A stretch of DNA of 19,633 nt from a candidate division Zixibacteria bacterium RBG_16_43_9 (GCA_001775355.1 MEWM01000049.1:1-19633), one strand, 5' to 3'; shown: positions 7,383-15,598, counted from the first letter of the stretch. Notes: generated by a model not told the origin, from the sequence alone. A program made the numbers and translations.

Positions 7383-8856
7383 GCTAAAGAAACTTCTGGA
7401 AGTGCTCCCGGATAAGGAAATTTACGGAGATATCGATTGTAACATAAATAAATTAGAATATGATTCCAGAAAGATAGAAAAGGATGATCTTTTTTTCGCC
7501 ATGTCCGGATTTGAGCAGGACGGGCATGAATATATAATCTCCGCTATCCAGAAAGGGGCTATTGCCTGCATCTTGGAAAAAAAGGGTGGTTACCCCTTAA
7601 AAGTCCAGATAAAAGTGAAAGACTCAAGAGAATCCCTGGCGCTCATCTCTGCCTTGTACTACAACTACCCCTCCTCTAAGCTGAAGGTGGTTGGTGTGAC
7701 TGGAACCAACGGCAAGACCACCATCACTTACATGCTAAAAGCTATCTGGGAAAAAGACGCAGAGAAAACAGGGTTAATCGGGACTGTAGCTTACTATGTA
7801 GGTGAAAAAAAAATCCCGGCAGTAAATACCACTCCGGAGTCACTGGACCTACAGAGGATGTTTTGTGAGATGCTGAAACAGAAAGTCTCCTCTGTGGCGA
7901 TGGAGGTATCATCTCATTCCTTAGTCCTAAACCGGGTAAAAATGGTCGATTTCGACGTGGCGGTCTTTACCAACTTGAATCCGGAGCATCTGGATTTCCA
8001 CAAAGATATGAGATCTTACAAGGAGGCTAAAGGGATTCTATTTCAGAATCTTAAAGAGGACAGTTACGCGGTGATCAATCTGGATGATCCGGAATGGGAA
8101 TACTTCTATAATGTCAGCAAAGGGGTAAGATTGACATACTCATTGAAAAACAAAGAAGCAGATTTCTATGTAAAAACCTGTTCCCAAACTGGTTCAGGGT
8201 TCAAATTAGAACTGGTAACCCCGGTTGGTGACCTGGATATAGACTTGAAGGTCTTAGGCGATGTGAATATCTACAATGCTCTGGCTGCTGTTGCCTCAGC
8301 TTTTGTTACCGGAACGAGTCTTTCAAAGATCAAGACAGGTTTAGAGAGTTTCTCCGGAGTTCCGGGCAGGCTGGAGCAGGTCGATTTGGGACAGAATTTC
8401 AAATTGATAATCGATTATGCCCATACACCTTTTGCTTTTGAGAACCTGCTCCGAACAGTTAGAAAAATGACAAAGGGAAAGATAATCTTCTTATTCGGAT
8501 GCGGGGGTGACAGGGACAGAACAAAAAGAGAACCGATGGGCAGGATTGCAAGCAACTTAGCTGATTTTGTCATCCTTACCACTGATAATCCGAGGAGCGA
8601 AGATCCGAAGGAAATAATCGCAGAGATACTAAAAGGGGTTTCTGATAGATCAAAAGTGGAAATAATCCTGGATCGGAAAGAGGCAATTATCTCTGCCCTG
8701 AGAAGAGCGAAAGAAAACGACACAGTCGTTTTAGCAGGTAAAGGGCATGAAGATTACCAGATAATTGGAAAAGAAAAGCTCCATTTCAGTGAAAGGGAGA
8801 TAGTGGAGGAGGAGTTAAAGAAATCAGGTCGGGTTTATGATAGTGCTAAGACATAA
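7375..8856 (+). CDS. murE: UDP-MurNAc-L-Ala-D-Glu:meso-diaminopimelate ligase MurE
   Basis: This cytoplasmic ATP-dependent ligase adds the third residue to the UDP-MurNAc-dipeptide. It has 493 residues, the usual length. The ATP loop is GVTGTNGKTT, ending at 116. K219 in YKEAKG is the position of the carbamylated lysine. The C-terminal domain carries DNPR at 404-407, the signature of meso-diaminopimelate-specific MurE, and GKGHEDYQ at 455-462. The open frame reaches back to GTG at 7342, but the residues before 7375 do not fit the family. ATG at 7375 has GGAG ten bases upstream and overlaps the ftsI stop by 8 bases, so it was chosen. murF follows after an 87-base gap filled by a palindromic repeat. 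Confidence 0.95.
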   Translation: MTKLKKLLEVLPDKEIYGDIDCNINKLEYDSRKIEKDDLFFAMSGFEQDGHEYIISAIQKGAIACILEKKGGYPLKVQIKVKDSRESLALISALYYNYPSSKLKVVGVTGTNGKTTITYMLKAIWEKDAEKTGLIGTVAYYVGEKKIPAVNTTPESLDLQRMFCEMLKQKVSSVAMEVSSHSLVLNRVKMVDFDVAVFTNLNPEHLDFHKDMRSYKEAKGILFQNLKEDSYAVINLDDPEWEYFYNVSKGVRLTYSLKNKEADFYVKTCSQTGSGFKLELVTPVGDLDIDLKVLGDVNIYNALAAVASAFVTGTSLSKIKTGLESFSGVPGRLEQVDLGQNFKLIIDYAHTPFAFENLLRTVRKMTKGKIIFLFGCGGDRDRTKREPMGRIASNLADFVILTTDNPRSEDPKEIIAEILKGVSDRSKVEIILDRKEAIISALRRAKENDTVVLAGKGHEDYQIIGKEKLHFSEREIVEEELKKSGRVYDSAKT

Positions 8857-8872
8857 ACGACTCATATTGCTT

Positions 8873-8923
8873 TCCGTTGGTGTCCTCACCAACGGAACCT
8901 CGTTGGTCAGGAGACCAACGAGG
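8873..8923. repeat. 51-base two-hairpin repeat, copy 1
   Basis: Hairpin 1 is TCCGTTGGTG, loop TCCT, CACCAACGGA (perfect 10 bp). After one base comes hairpin 2: CCTCGTTGGTC, loop AGGA, GACCAACGAGG (perfect 11 bp). The two hairpins are inverted copies of each other, so their loops are complementary. The element ends 20 bases before the murF start codon. A second copy at 15548-15598 differs at only three positions. Confidence 0.8.
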
Positions 8924-8943
8924 AGCGTACAGAAAAATAACCT

Positions 8944-10359
8944 ATGATCGAGCTAAAATATAAACAGCTTTTAGACATAGTTAAAGGGAAACCCCTTCCC
9001 GAAGGACCCTTTGCGGATTTCCGGATTAAAGGGTTGTCTATTGATTCCAGAACGATCGAGCCGCAGAATCTTTTCATAGCCATAAAAGGTGAAAAGTTTG
9101 ACGGACACGACTTTATAAAACAGGCGCTGGACAAAGGGGCATCCTGTGCGGTCATTTCAGAAGGCAGATTATCAGATAGAGAAATTCCCTACTTATCTTC
9201 CACCTCAGGGAAAAGGGCGGTTCTGGTTAAAGATACCAGGACTGCCCTGCAAAATATCGCCAGGTGGTACCGGGATAAATTCAAGGTCAAAATTGTGGCT
9301 ATCACTGGCACGAACGGTAAAACCACTACCAAAGAGATGATAGCAGAGATTCTTTCGAAAAAGTATAATGTCCTCCGTTCAGAAAAAAGCTTCAATAATC
9401 AGGTGGGGGTTCCGTTAACTCTACTTAAGATTACTTCTGAGACTGGAGTGTTGGTCCTGGAATTGGGTATGAACCAGCCAGGAGAGATAGGAATTTTGAC
9501 CAGGATGGTAAATCCTGACATGGGACTGATCACCAATATAGGTCCAGCTCATCTGGAGTTTATGGGAAGCTTAGAAAAAATTGCTCAGGCTAAATTTGAG
9601 CTTTTAGAGAATATGGATGAAAAAGGGAAAATAGTTCTGAATGCTGATGACCCCTGGCTTTCCAAAAAAGCAAAAACTGAGAAAAGAAAAGTCTATACCT
9701 TTGGTCTGGAAAAAGAGGCTGATTTTGCAGCCAGTAATATCGTGCAGAACGCTAACGGATTTTTCTCCTTTTCAGCAAATGGCACTGTCCCCATAAGCCT
9801 GAAGCTCTTAGGAAAGCATAACATCTACAACGCCTTAGCGGCATTCTCTGTAGGCTCGATCTTGAAAGTGGAGAATGAAAAGATAAAAGAAGCCCTTGAG
9901 GATTATACACCGCTTCAGTTGAGAATGGAGCTGTCTGAAGTAGATGGGATCAAAATCCTGAATGATTCCTACAATGCCAATCCCGTCTCCATGCAGATGG
10001 CTTTAGAAACCCTTAAGGAAATGAAAACTTCAGGGAATAAAGTGGCAGTTTTAGGGGATATGTTAGAGTTAGGAGAGAAGTCCTTAGAGTATCACAAAAA
10101 GATAGGTGAGAGAGTCAAAGAATGCCAGATCGACTACCTTTTTACCCTGGGTGAGCTTTCTTCAGGAATTACTCAAGGTGCAAAAGAGAAAGGTTTAAAA
10201 AGTGAAAATATATTTCCTTTTAAGGATAAAAAAAGTCTTTTGGAGACTTTGCTGGAAATCTTAAAACCCGGGGATGTGGTTCTTTTCAAAGGCTCAAGGA
10301 AAATGGGCTTGGAAGAAATCGTGGAAGGTTTAAAAAAACTTTATCCGGTCAAAAGTTAA
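8944..10359 (+). CDS. murF: UDP-MurNAc-tripeptide:D-Ala-D-Ala ligase MurF
   Basis: MurF completes the cytoplasmic precursor by adding the D-Ala-D-Ala dipeptide to UDP-MurNAc-tripeptide. It has 471 residues. Motifs are SIDSRTIEPQNLFIAIKGE at 32-50 (N-terminal substrate domain), the ATP loop TGTNGKTTTKEM at 121-132, MNQPGEIGILT at 176-186, NDSYNANPVSM at 340-350, GDMLELG at 371-377 and FKGSRKMGLE near the end. These separate it from the other three Mur ligases in the window. ATG at 8944 has no good Shine-Dalgarno sequence at normal distance: the nearest AGGAG is at 8921-8925, 18 bases away, at the foot of the repeat. mraY begins one base after the stop. Confidence 0.95.
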   Translation: MIELKYKQLLDIVKGKPLPEGPFADFRIKGLSIDSRTIEPQNLFIAIKGEKFDGHDFIKQALDKGASCAVISEGRLSDREIPYLSSTSGKRAVLVKDTRTALQNIARWYRDKFKVKIVAITGTNGKTTTKEMIAEILSKKYNVLRSEKSFNNQVGVPLTLLKITSETGVLVLELGMNQPGEIGILTRMVNPDMGLITNIGPAHLEFMGSLEKIAQAKFELLENMDEKGKIVLNADDPWLSKKAKTEKRKVYTFGLEKEADFAASNIVQNANGFFSFSANGTVPISLKLLGKHNIYNALAAFSVGSILKVENEKIKEALEDYTPLQLRMELSEVDGIKILNDSYNANPVSMQMALETLKEMKTSGNKVAVLGDMLELGEKSLEYHKKIGERVKECQIDYLFTLGELSSGITQGAKEKGLKSENIFPFKDKKSLLETLLEILKPGDVVLFKGSRKMGLEEIVEGLKKLYPVKS

Positions 10360-10360
10360 A

Positions 10361-11449
10361 ATGCTCTATCATCTTTTATATCCTTTAAGTGAACATATAA
10401 GTTTTTTTAACCTGTTTAAATATATAACCTTCCGAAGCGCTTACGCTACAGTCACTGCTCTTTTGATAAGTCTGATTCTGGGACCCTACTTCATCCGCAA
10501 ACTCAGGGAAAAACAGGTGAAGGAAAAGATAAGGGCAGAGGGGCCAGCAACCCATCTGACGAAGGAGGGGACGCCAACTATGGGCGGACTGATAATCCTT
10601 TTTTCAGTTTTGCTGCCCACTGCCCTTTGGGCTGATCTTTCCAACCGTTATATCCAGCTGATACTTCTGGCAACAGCCTGGACCGGTGCGATCGGGTTCA
10701 TGGATGATTATCTCAAAGCCATAAAACACCAGCGCAAAGGACTGGTCGGCAGGAAAAAATTAATAGGACAGGTGAGTCTGGGCCTGATGATAGGAGCGCT
10801 CCTTTATTTCTTCCCTCCGTCGCACAATTTCGATACTGCCACTGAGATACCTTTTCTCAAAAGTTACTTCCTGGAATTCGGGATTTTATACATTCCCTTT
10901 GTGATGCTGGTCTTGACCGGCTCTTCCAATGCGGTCAATTTGACTGACGGACTGGATGGATTAGCCATAGGCTTAGCCGGGCTATGCGCAATCGCCTTTG
11001 CTGGTATAGCCTATGTTACAGGAAGGACGGATTTTTCCAGATATTTAGGTATTACTTATTTAGAAGGGGCTGGTGAGTTAACTATTTTCTGCGGGACTTT
11101 AATAGGAGCGGCATTAGGTTTCTTATGGTTCAACTCCTATCCAGCAAAGGTCTTTATGGGGGATACCGGTGCTTTAGCCTTAGGAGGCTCTTTGGGATTA
11201 TTAGCTGTTCTTGTAAAAAAAGAGCTGTTGTTGGTAATTGTTGGCGGAGTGTTCGTGGCTGAAGCACTTTCGGTTATGCTGCAGGTGGTCTATTTTAAGT
11301 GGAGTAAAGGTAAAAGGATTTTCAAAATGGCACCTCTGCATCATCATTTTGAGCTTTTGGGCTGGGCCGAGCCAAAAGTTGTGGTCAGATTCTGGATAGC
11401 AGGTGCGATATTTGCCCTTTTGACGTTAAGTACATTAAAGATAAGATGA
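10361..11449 (+). CDS. mraY: Phospho-MurNAc-pentapeptide translocase MraY
   Basis: MraY is an integral membrane enzyme that moves phospho-MurNAc-pentapeptide from UDP to undecaprenyl phosphate, giving lipid I. The protein has 362 residues and about ten hydrophobic segments. Conserved cytoplasmic motifs are present: KEGTPTMGG at 68-76, DDYLK at 115-119 (the Asp pair of the family), NAVNLTDGLDGLA at 190-202, FMGDTGALALGG at 265-276 and MAPLHHHFE at 323-331. Its ATG lies one base after the murF stop with no separate ribosome binding site of note, which suggests translation coupled to murF. After it comes a 269-base gap rich in palindromes. Confidence 0.96.
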   Translation: MLYHLLYPLSEHISFFNLFKYITFRSAYATVTALLISLILGPYFIRKLREKQVKEKIRAEGPATHLTKEGTPTMGGLIILFSVLLPTALWADLSNRYIQLILLATAWTGAIGFMDDYLKAIKHQRKGLVGRKKLIGQVSLGLMIGALLYFFPPSHNFDTATEIPFLKSYFLEFGILYIPFVMLVLTGSSNAVNLTDGLDGLAIGLAGLCAIAFAGIAYVTGRTDFSRYLGITYLEGAGELTIFCGTLIGAALGFLWFNSYPAKVFMGDTGALALGGSLGLLAVLVKKELLLVIVGGVFVAEALSVMLQVVYFKWSKGKRIFKMAPLHHHFELLGWAEPKVVVRFWIAGAIFALLTLSTLKIR

Positions 11450-11475
11450 AGGAACAATTCAAAAAAAATTATGCC

Positions 11476-11560
11476 GTCATTGCGAGCCCTCATAGAGGGC
11501 GAAGCAATCCCTTATACTATGAAGATTGCTTCGTCGGTCTAATGACCTCCTCGCAATGAC
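11476..11560. repeat. 85-base cruciform repeat, copy 1
   Basis: Outer arms GTCATTGCGA at 11476 and TCGCAATGAC at 11551 enclose a side hairpin (GCCCTC, loop ATA, GAGGGC), an inner stem (CGAAGCAATC at 11500 with GATTGCTTCG at 11524) and a second side hairpin (GGTC, loop TAAT, GACC). Together they fold as a four-way junction. Copy 2 is at 15449-15533. Confidence 0.85.
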
Positions 11561-11585
11561 AGGTGGTAGGGCAAGGCTTTAGAGC

Positions 11586-11641
11586 GGAGTGCATCAGCTT
11601 GCTGATGCGTTGACGGAGGCAAGAGCAAGCTCTTGCACTCC
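11586..11641. repeat. Composite palindrome upstream of murD
   Basis: Two perfect 8-bp hairpins, GCATCAGC with GCTGATGC (11591-11608) and GCAAGAGC with GCTCTTGC (11619-11636), are enclosed by outer arms GGAGTGC at 11586 and GCACTCC at 11635. Only one copy lies in this window. It resembles the other intergenic repeats in design but not in sequence. Confidence 0.65.
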
Positions 11642-11718
11642 CATAGAGGGGAAAAAGATTCGAGGACTAAAGGGTTTGAGGGAAGAAATTGAGAGTTCTG
11701 TGTTCGGATGAGGTATGC

Positions 11719-13092
11719 GTGAGAGTGGATCGGATTAGAGGGAAAAAAATCTCTGTTTTCGGGATGGCTCGGTCCGGTATGGCCCTGGCTGAAGTTTTGA
11801 AGAGCCTGGGTGCTTCAGTTTTCTTGACTGAAATGAAAACTGAGGAAAATTTATCGTCAGAGATCTCAGAATTAAAAAGTTCGGATATAGATTTTGAGAC
11901 CGGGGGACATACAGAAAAAGCGTTAGAGCACAAGGATTACCTGGTTATCAGCCCAGGCGTTCCATCTGATCTTACTATTCTGATTGAAGCAGAAAACAGA
12001 GGGATTCCTATTTTCTCGGAAATTGAGGTGGCTTACTGGCTTTGCGAAGCTCAGATCATAGGTATTACCGGTTCAAACGGCAAGACAACCACTACTACTC
12101 TTGTGGGTGAGATATTAAAAGAGGATGGAAGGGAGGTAAAAGTGGCGGGAAATATCGGTGTTCCGTTCTCAAGTGTGGTGCAGGAGGTTTCCAGTAAGGG
12201 CATAATCGTTCTGGAGATCTCCAGTTTTCAGTTAGAGAAAATCGAGGAGTTCAAGCCTAAGATTTCGGCAATTTTGAACGTTACCCCTGACCATCTGGAC
12301 CGTTACCCTGATATGAAAAGCTACACTGATGCCAAGCTGAGAATTTTCGAGAATCAGACCGAGGATGATTTTGTCGTTTTAAACTGGGATGACCCGGTGA
12401 CCTCAAACCTGGCACCTCTATCCCGGGCAAAGAGCCTGTTTTTCAGCACTAAAAGCGAACTGAAGGTTGGCTCCTATGTTAAAAACGGAAATATAGTATT
12501 TCAGCTAAATGGTAAAGCTGAAGAGATAATCCCGGTTGAGGAGATAGGGATCAAGGGTCCCCATAATCTGTCCAATGCCTGTGCTGCCTGTGCCATCAGT
12601 GCCGCCTTAGGCGTGAAAAAAGATTCAATGGAAAAAGCTCTGAAAAATTTCAAAGGGGTCGAACACCGGTTAGAGGAAGTAGCCATAATCGACCAGGTAA
12701 GATTCGTTAATGATTCCAAAGCCACTAATGTCGATTCTGTCTTCTATGCCCTGCAGAGCATAAAAGAGCCGATTTTTCTCATCGCTGGAGGCAAGGATAA
12801 AGGCGGAGATTTTACGAAATTGAGGGAGTTAGTCAAATCGAAGGTTAAAGGGCTGATCCTTTTGGGCCAGGCAAAAGAGAAAATAAAAGAGGCCTTAGGG
12901 GATCTGGTGCCTACATACATAGTCGAGTCTATGCAGGAAGCAGTAGAATTAGGGTTCAAGAAAGCGGATAAGGGTGACTGCGTTTTGCTTTCCCCTGCCT
13001 GCGCCAGCTTTGATATGTTCAAAGATTATGAGCATAGGGGAAGAGTTTTTAAAGAAACGGTCCTGAATCTAAAAGGGAAAAAAGATGACTGA
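11719..13092 (+). CDS. murD: UDP-MurNAc-L-Ala:D-Glu ligase MurD
   Basis: MurD adds D-glutamate to UDP-MurNAc-L-Ala in the cytoplasm. From GTG at 11719 the protein has 457 residues. Motifs are ISVFGMARSGMA near the start, the ATP loop TGSNGKTTTTT at 117-127, LNVTPDHLDRY at 186-196, EHRLEEV at 315-321, NDSKATN at 331-337, GGKDKG at 357-362 and LLSPACASFDMF near the end; these identify MurD rather than another Mur ligase. The frame is open back to TTG at 11689, with GAGG 7 bases upstream of it, which would add ten residues with no family match. GTG at 11719 has GATGAGG with 5-base spacing; GTG at 11725 is also possible. The end overlaps ftsW by 8 bases. Confidence 0.94.
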   Translation: MRVDRIRGKKISVFGMARSGMALAEVLKSLGASVFLTEMKTEENLSSEISELKSSDIDFETGGHTEKALEHKDYLVISPGVPSDLTILIEAENRGIPIFSEIEVAYWLCEAQIIGITGSNGKTTTTTLVGEILKEDGREVKVAGNIGVPFSSVVQEVSSKGIIVLEISSFQLEKIEEFKPKISAILNVTPDHLDRYPDMKSYTDAKLRIFENQTEDDFVVLNWDDPVTSNLAPLSRAKSLFFSTKSELKVGSYVKNGNIVFQLNGKAEEIIPVEEIGIKGPHNLSNACAACAISAALGVKKDSMEKALKNFKGVEHRLEEVAIIDQVRFVNDSKATNVDSVFYALQSIKEPIFLIAGGKDKGGDFTKLRELVKSKVKGLILLGQAKEKIKEALGDLVPTYIVESMQEAVELGFKKADKGDCVLLSPACASFDMFKDYEHRGRVFKETVLNLKGKKDD

Positions 13093-14197
13093 CCGGTCCA
13101 AGCCTGATTTCATGCTGATTGCTATCGTTCTAATCCTGGTTTTCCTGGGAATGATAATGATCTATTCTGCCTCCGCCATACTGGCTGATTTCAAAATGAA
13201 GAAGGACTCATCATTCTTTTTAATTAGACAGCTCTCCTGGCTTATCGTCTCTTCTGCGGGTTTATTCCTGCTTATGAAAACAGATTACCATCGTCTTAAA
13301 AAGATATCATATGTCTGTCTTTTTCTATCTGCGATCTTTCTGGTCCTGGTGTTGTTTTTAGACCCGACCAAAGGGGTGAAAAGATGGATCAGGTTAGGTC
13401 CAATCGGGTTTCAGCCCAGCGAATTTTTCAGGTATTCTTTTATCCTGTTTATGTCGTTTACCCTGGTTAAAAAAGGGGAGAAGATAAAACAGTTCAAACA
13501 TCTGCTCCTGCCATATCTGGTGATCTTAGGAGTGGCTGGTCTGCTTCTCTTGAAAGAGCCTCACTTAGGAGGACTTTTCACCCTGGTTTTAAGCTCACTG
13601 ATTCTGCTTTATCTCTCTGGAACAAAATTGCGTTATCTGCTATTCATTACTGTCCCAGCAATAGTTATTGGGCTATTATTTGTGTTTGTGACTGGATATG
13701 AAAAAGACAGGATAATAGATTATGCTAAAGCCCTTAAAGACCCGTTGCAGGGTAGTTATCAGCTCAAACAAGCGGTTTTGTCAATGGGGAATGGCGGACT
13801 GACTGGTGTTGGCTTAGGTCAGGGTAGGCAGAAACTTTTCTTCCTGCCGGAACCTCATACTGATTTCATCCTGGCTACTATCGGTGAAGAGGGAGGTTTT
13901 TTCTGGGTAGCAGGCATTTTAATCCTCTTTTTTCTTTTAGCCTGGAGAGGAATGCAGATTTCCCAGAGAGCGCCTGACCTGTTAGGATATTACCTTGCCT
14001 TTGGGCTAACCTTTACCATCTTTATAAATTTTCTCATAAATTCAGGCGTGGTTTTAGGGTTACTTCCCACCACGGGAATACCGATGCCTTTTTTGAGTTA
14101 TGGAGGAACTTCTCTTTTTTTCAATCTGGCAGGTGTAGGGATAATCCTGAACATCTCCAGACAAAGGGATTTTAAGATACACAGGAGGTTATGCTAA
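13085..14197 (+). CDS. ftsW: Septal peptidoglycan glycosyltransferase FtsW (SEDS family)
   Basis: FtsW is the SEDS polymerase that joins lipid II into glycan strands with FtsI. The protein has 370 residues with about ten membrane segments. Family motifs are MIYSAS at 25-30, GFQPSEFFR at 108-116, GLTGVGLGQGRQK at 238-250, LPEPHTDFI at 254-262 with the conserved catalytic Asp260, and TTGIPMPFLSYGG at 329-341. The loop usually read as QPDLGT appears here as EPHLGG (158-163), a variant also known to me from some Firmicutes. Position between murD and murG supports FtsW over RodA. The ATG overlaps murD by 8 bases and the end overlaps murG by 7. Confidence 0.95.
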   Translation: MTDRSKPDFMLIAIVLILVFLGMIMIYSASAILADFKMKKDSSFFLIRQLSWLIVSSAGLFLLMKTDYHRLKKISYVCLFLSAIFLVLVLFLDPTKGVKRWIRLGPIGFQPSEFFRYSFILFMSFTLVKKGEKIKQFKHLLLPYLVILGVAGLLLLKEPHLGGLFTLVLSSLILLYLSGTKLRYLLFITVPAIVIGLLFVFVTGYEKDRIIDYAKALKDPLQGSYQLKQAVLSMGNGGLTGVGLGQGRQKLFFLPEPHTDFILATIGEEGGFFWVAGILILFFLLAWRGMQISQRAPDLLGYYLAFGLTFTIFINFLINSGVVLGLLPTTGIPMPFLSYGGTSLFFNLAGVGIILNISRQRDFKIHRRLC

Positions 14198-15288
14198 AAG
14201 TGATTTTAGCAGGAGGAGGAACCGGAGGGCATATCTACCCGGCGATCGCGATTGCCAGTGAGTTCAAATACCGGTTTCCGGACTCGGAGATACTTTTCAT
14301 CGGCACGAGGAAGGGATTGGAAAAAGAGTTAGTTCCAAAAAACAATTTCAAATTGGAATTCATCTCCGCCAAAGGGTTAGCCCGCAGTCTGAGAAAAGAG
14401 CTTTTCTTTTTGCCCTTCTACATACTGAAAAGTCTCCTAGAATCAAGAACGGTTTTGAGAAAGTATCAACCTGACATCGTGGTTGGTACCGGAGGTTACG
14501 TGAGCCTGCCTGTTCTTTTGATGGCAAGCCTGCTGGGGAAGAAAACGCTAATTCAGGAACAAAATTCTTATCCTGGTATATCCACCAGGATTTTGTCCTT
14601 ATTTGCCAACCGAGTATGTCTTTCATACCAGGACTCGACCAGGTATTTCCCCTTGAAAAGAAAACTGAGGGTATTAGGTAATCCTATCAGAAAAGGAATC
14701 ATATCCGGGAACAGAGAAGAGGGACTAAGAAAGTTCAATTTGAACCCGGACAAGAAAACGGTTTTCATCTTAGGTGGAAGCCAGGGCTCAAAAAGGATAA
14801 ATCAAGCCATAAGAGAAGGAATAAATTATCTGGAGCAGGCTGGAGATATTCAGCTTCTCTGGCAGACAGGAAATGGCGATTTTGAAGGAATCAGAGATTT
14901 TATGAAAGGAGCGAATGTTACCTCAACTGTTCTGCCATTTATCCAGGATATGAGTTCAGCTTATGCTGTCTCTGATCTCTTAGTATGCCGGGCAGGCGCT
15001 CTGACTTTAGCTGAGGTGACAGCCTGTGGCAAACCCTCGATTCTTATCCCTTATCCTTTTGCCACAGCAGACCATCAGAGATACAATGCGATGTCCTTAA
15101 AAGAAAAAGGTGCGGCTGAGGTGATTTTAGAAAAGGAGCTTAAAGGGGAGAATTTAACAATTCTGATTGTGGAGCTCTTGAAGGATGAAAACAGATTAAA
15201 AGAAATGTCGAGAAGTGCAAAAATGTTAGCTAAACCAATGGCAGCTTCTCAAATTGTGGATGAGATGGAGGAACTCTTAAAGAAATAG
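14191..15288 (+). CDS. murG: UDP-GlcNAc:lipid I GlcNAc transferase MurG
   Basis: MurG is a peripheral membrane GT-B glycosyltransferase that converts lipid I to lipid II on the inner face of the membrane. It has 365 residues. Motifs are LAGGGTGGHIYP at 6-17, GTGGYVSLPV at 99-108, IQEQNSYPG at 121-129, LGGSQGSKRIN at 194-204, CRAGALTLAE at 266-275 and the UDP-GlcNAc-binding PYPFATADHQRYNA at 287-300. A strong ribosome binding site, CAGGAGGTT, sits inside ftsW but only two bases from ATG; combined with the 7-base overlap, this points to coupled translation. A 329-base gap made almost wholly of palindromes follows. Confidence 0.96.
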   Translation: MLKVILAGGGTGGHIYPAIAIASEFKYRFPDSEILFIGTRKGLEKELVPKNNFKLEFISAKGLARSLRKELFFLPFYILKSLLESRTVLRKYQPDIVVGTGGYVSLPVLLMASLLGKKTLIQEQNSYPGISTRILSLFANRVCLSYQDSTRYFPLKRKLRVLGNPIRKGIISGNREEGLRKFNLNPDKKTVFILGGSQGSKRINQAIREGINYLEQAGDIQLLWQTGNGDFEGIRDFMKGANVTSTVLPFIQDMSSAYAVSDLLVCRAGALTLAEVTACGKPSILIPYPFATADHQRYNAMSLKEKGAAEVILEKELKGENLTILIVELLKDENRLKEMSRSAKMLAKPMAASQIVDEMEELLKK

Positions 15289-15290
15289 TC

Positions 15291-15319
15291 GTAGGGGCGG
15301 GTTTAAAACCCGCCCCTAC
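15291..15319. repeat. REP-like element, near-perfect palindrome
   Basis: Arms of 14 bases, GTAGGGGCGGGTTT and AAACCCGCCCCTAC, are separated by one A. GTAG/CTAC stands at both ends, so orientation is undefined. It begins three bases after the murG stop and could act as a stem at the 3' end of that transcript. Confidence 0.75.
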
Positions 15320-15330
15320 AAAGAAATCGC

Positions 15331-15359
15331 GTAGGGGTGGAGCTTGTCTCCACCCGTAC
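15331..15359 (+). repeat. REP-like element, forward orientation
   Basis: GTAGGGGTGGAG, loop CTTGT, then CTCCACCCGTAC: a 12-bp stem with one mismatch. The loop is the same as in the element at 552-576. CGCGTAGGGG at 15328 is matched by CCCCTACGCG at 15383, so this element and the next form an inverted pair. Confidence 0.7.
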
Positions 15360-15365
15360 ACCTCA

Positions 15366-15389
15366 GGGCGTCCAATTGGACGCCCCTAC
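15366..15389 (-). repeat. REP-like element, reverse orientation
   Basis: A perfect 20-base palindrome (GGGCGTCCAA with TTGGACGCCC) is followed directly by CTAC, the GTAG head read on the - strand. It is the partner of the element at 15331-15359. Confidence 0.7.
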
Positions 15390-15448
15390 GCGGGCTAAAT
15401 GAAGGAAAATGGAAGACTGAAAAAGGAAGATAATAAGAAATAACAAAC

Positions 15449-15533
15449 GTCATTGCGAGTCCCCAAAGGGGCGAAGCAATCCGTTTACTTAGTTCAGATT
15501 GCTTCGTCGGTCAAATGACCTCCTCGCAATGAC
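15449..15533. repeat. 85-base cruciform repeat, copy 2
   Basis: It has the same length, outer arms (GTCATTGCGA and TCGCAATGAC) and inner stem (CGAAGCAATC and GATTGCTTCG) as copy 1 at 11476-11560. The first side hairpin is CCCC-AAA-GGGG here instead of CCCTC-ATA-GAGGG, so pairing is kept while bases change. Confidence 0.85.
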
Positions 15534-15547
15534 TGATGAAAGTGCTC

Positions 15548-15598
15548 TCCGTTGGTGTCCTCACCAATGGAGCATCGTTGGTCAGGAGACCAACGAGG
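15548..15598. repeat. 51-base two-hairpin repeat, copy 2
   Basis: It matches copy 1 at 8873-8923 in 48 of 51 positions with the same two loops TCCT and AGGA. One change (C to T at 15568) turns a G-C pair into a G-T wobble. It ends 19 bases before the murC start codon, against 20 bases before murF for copy 1. Confidence 0.8.

Noticed and set aside
8415..8723. Antisense open frame inside murE, and similar long antisense frames in murD, murC and ftsA
   Set aside because: Shadow frames of conserved genes; no ribosome binding sites or known domains.
11476..11560. tRNA-like gene because of the cloverleaf-like fold
   Set aside because: Stem and loop sizes do not match a tRNA, there is no T-loop or anticodon arm of the right form, and a second copy shows it to be a dispersed repeat.
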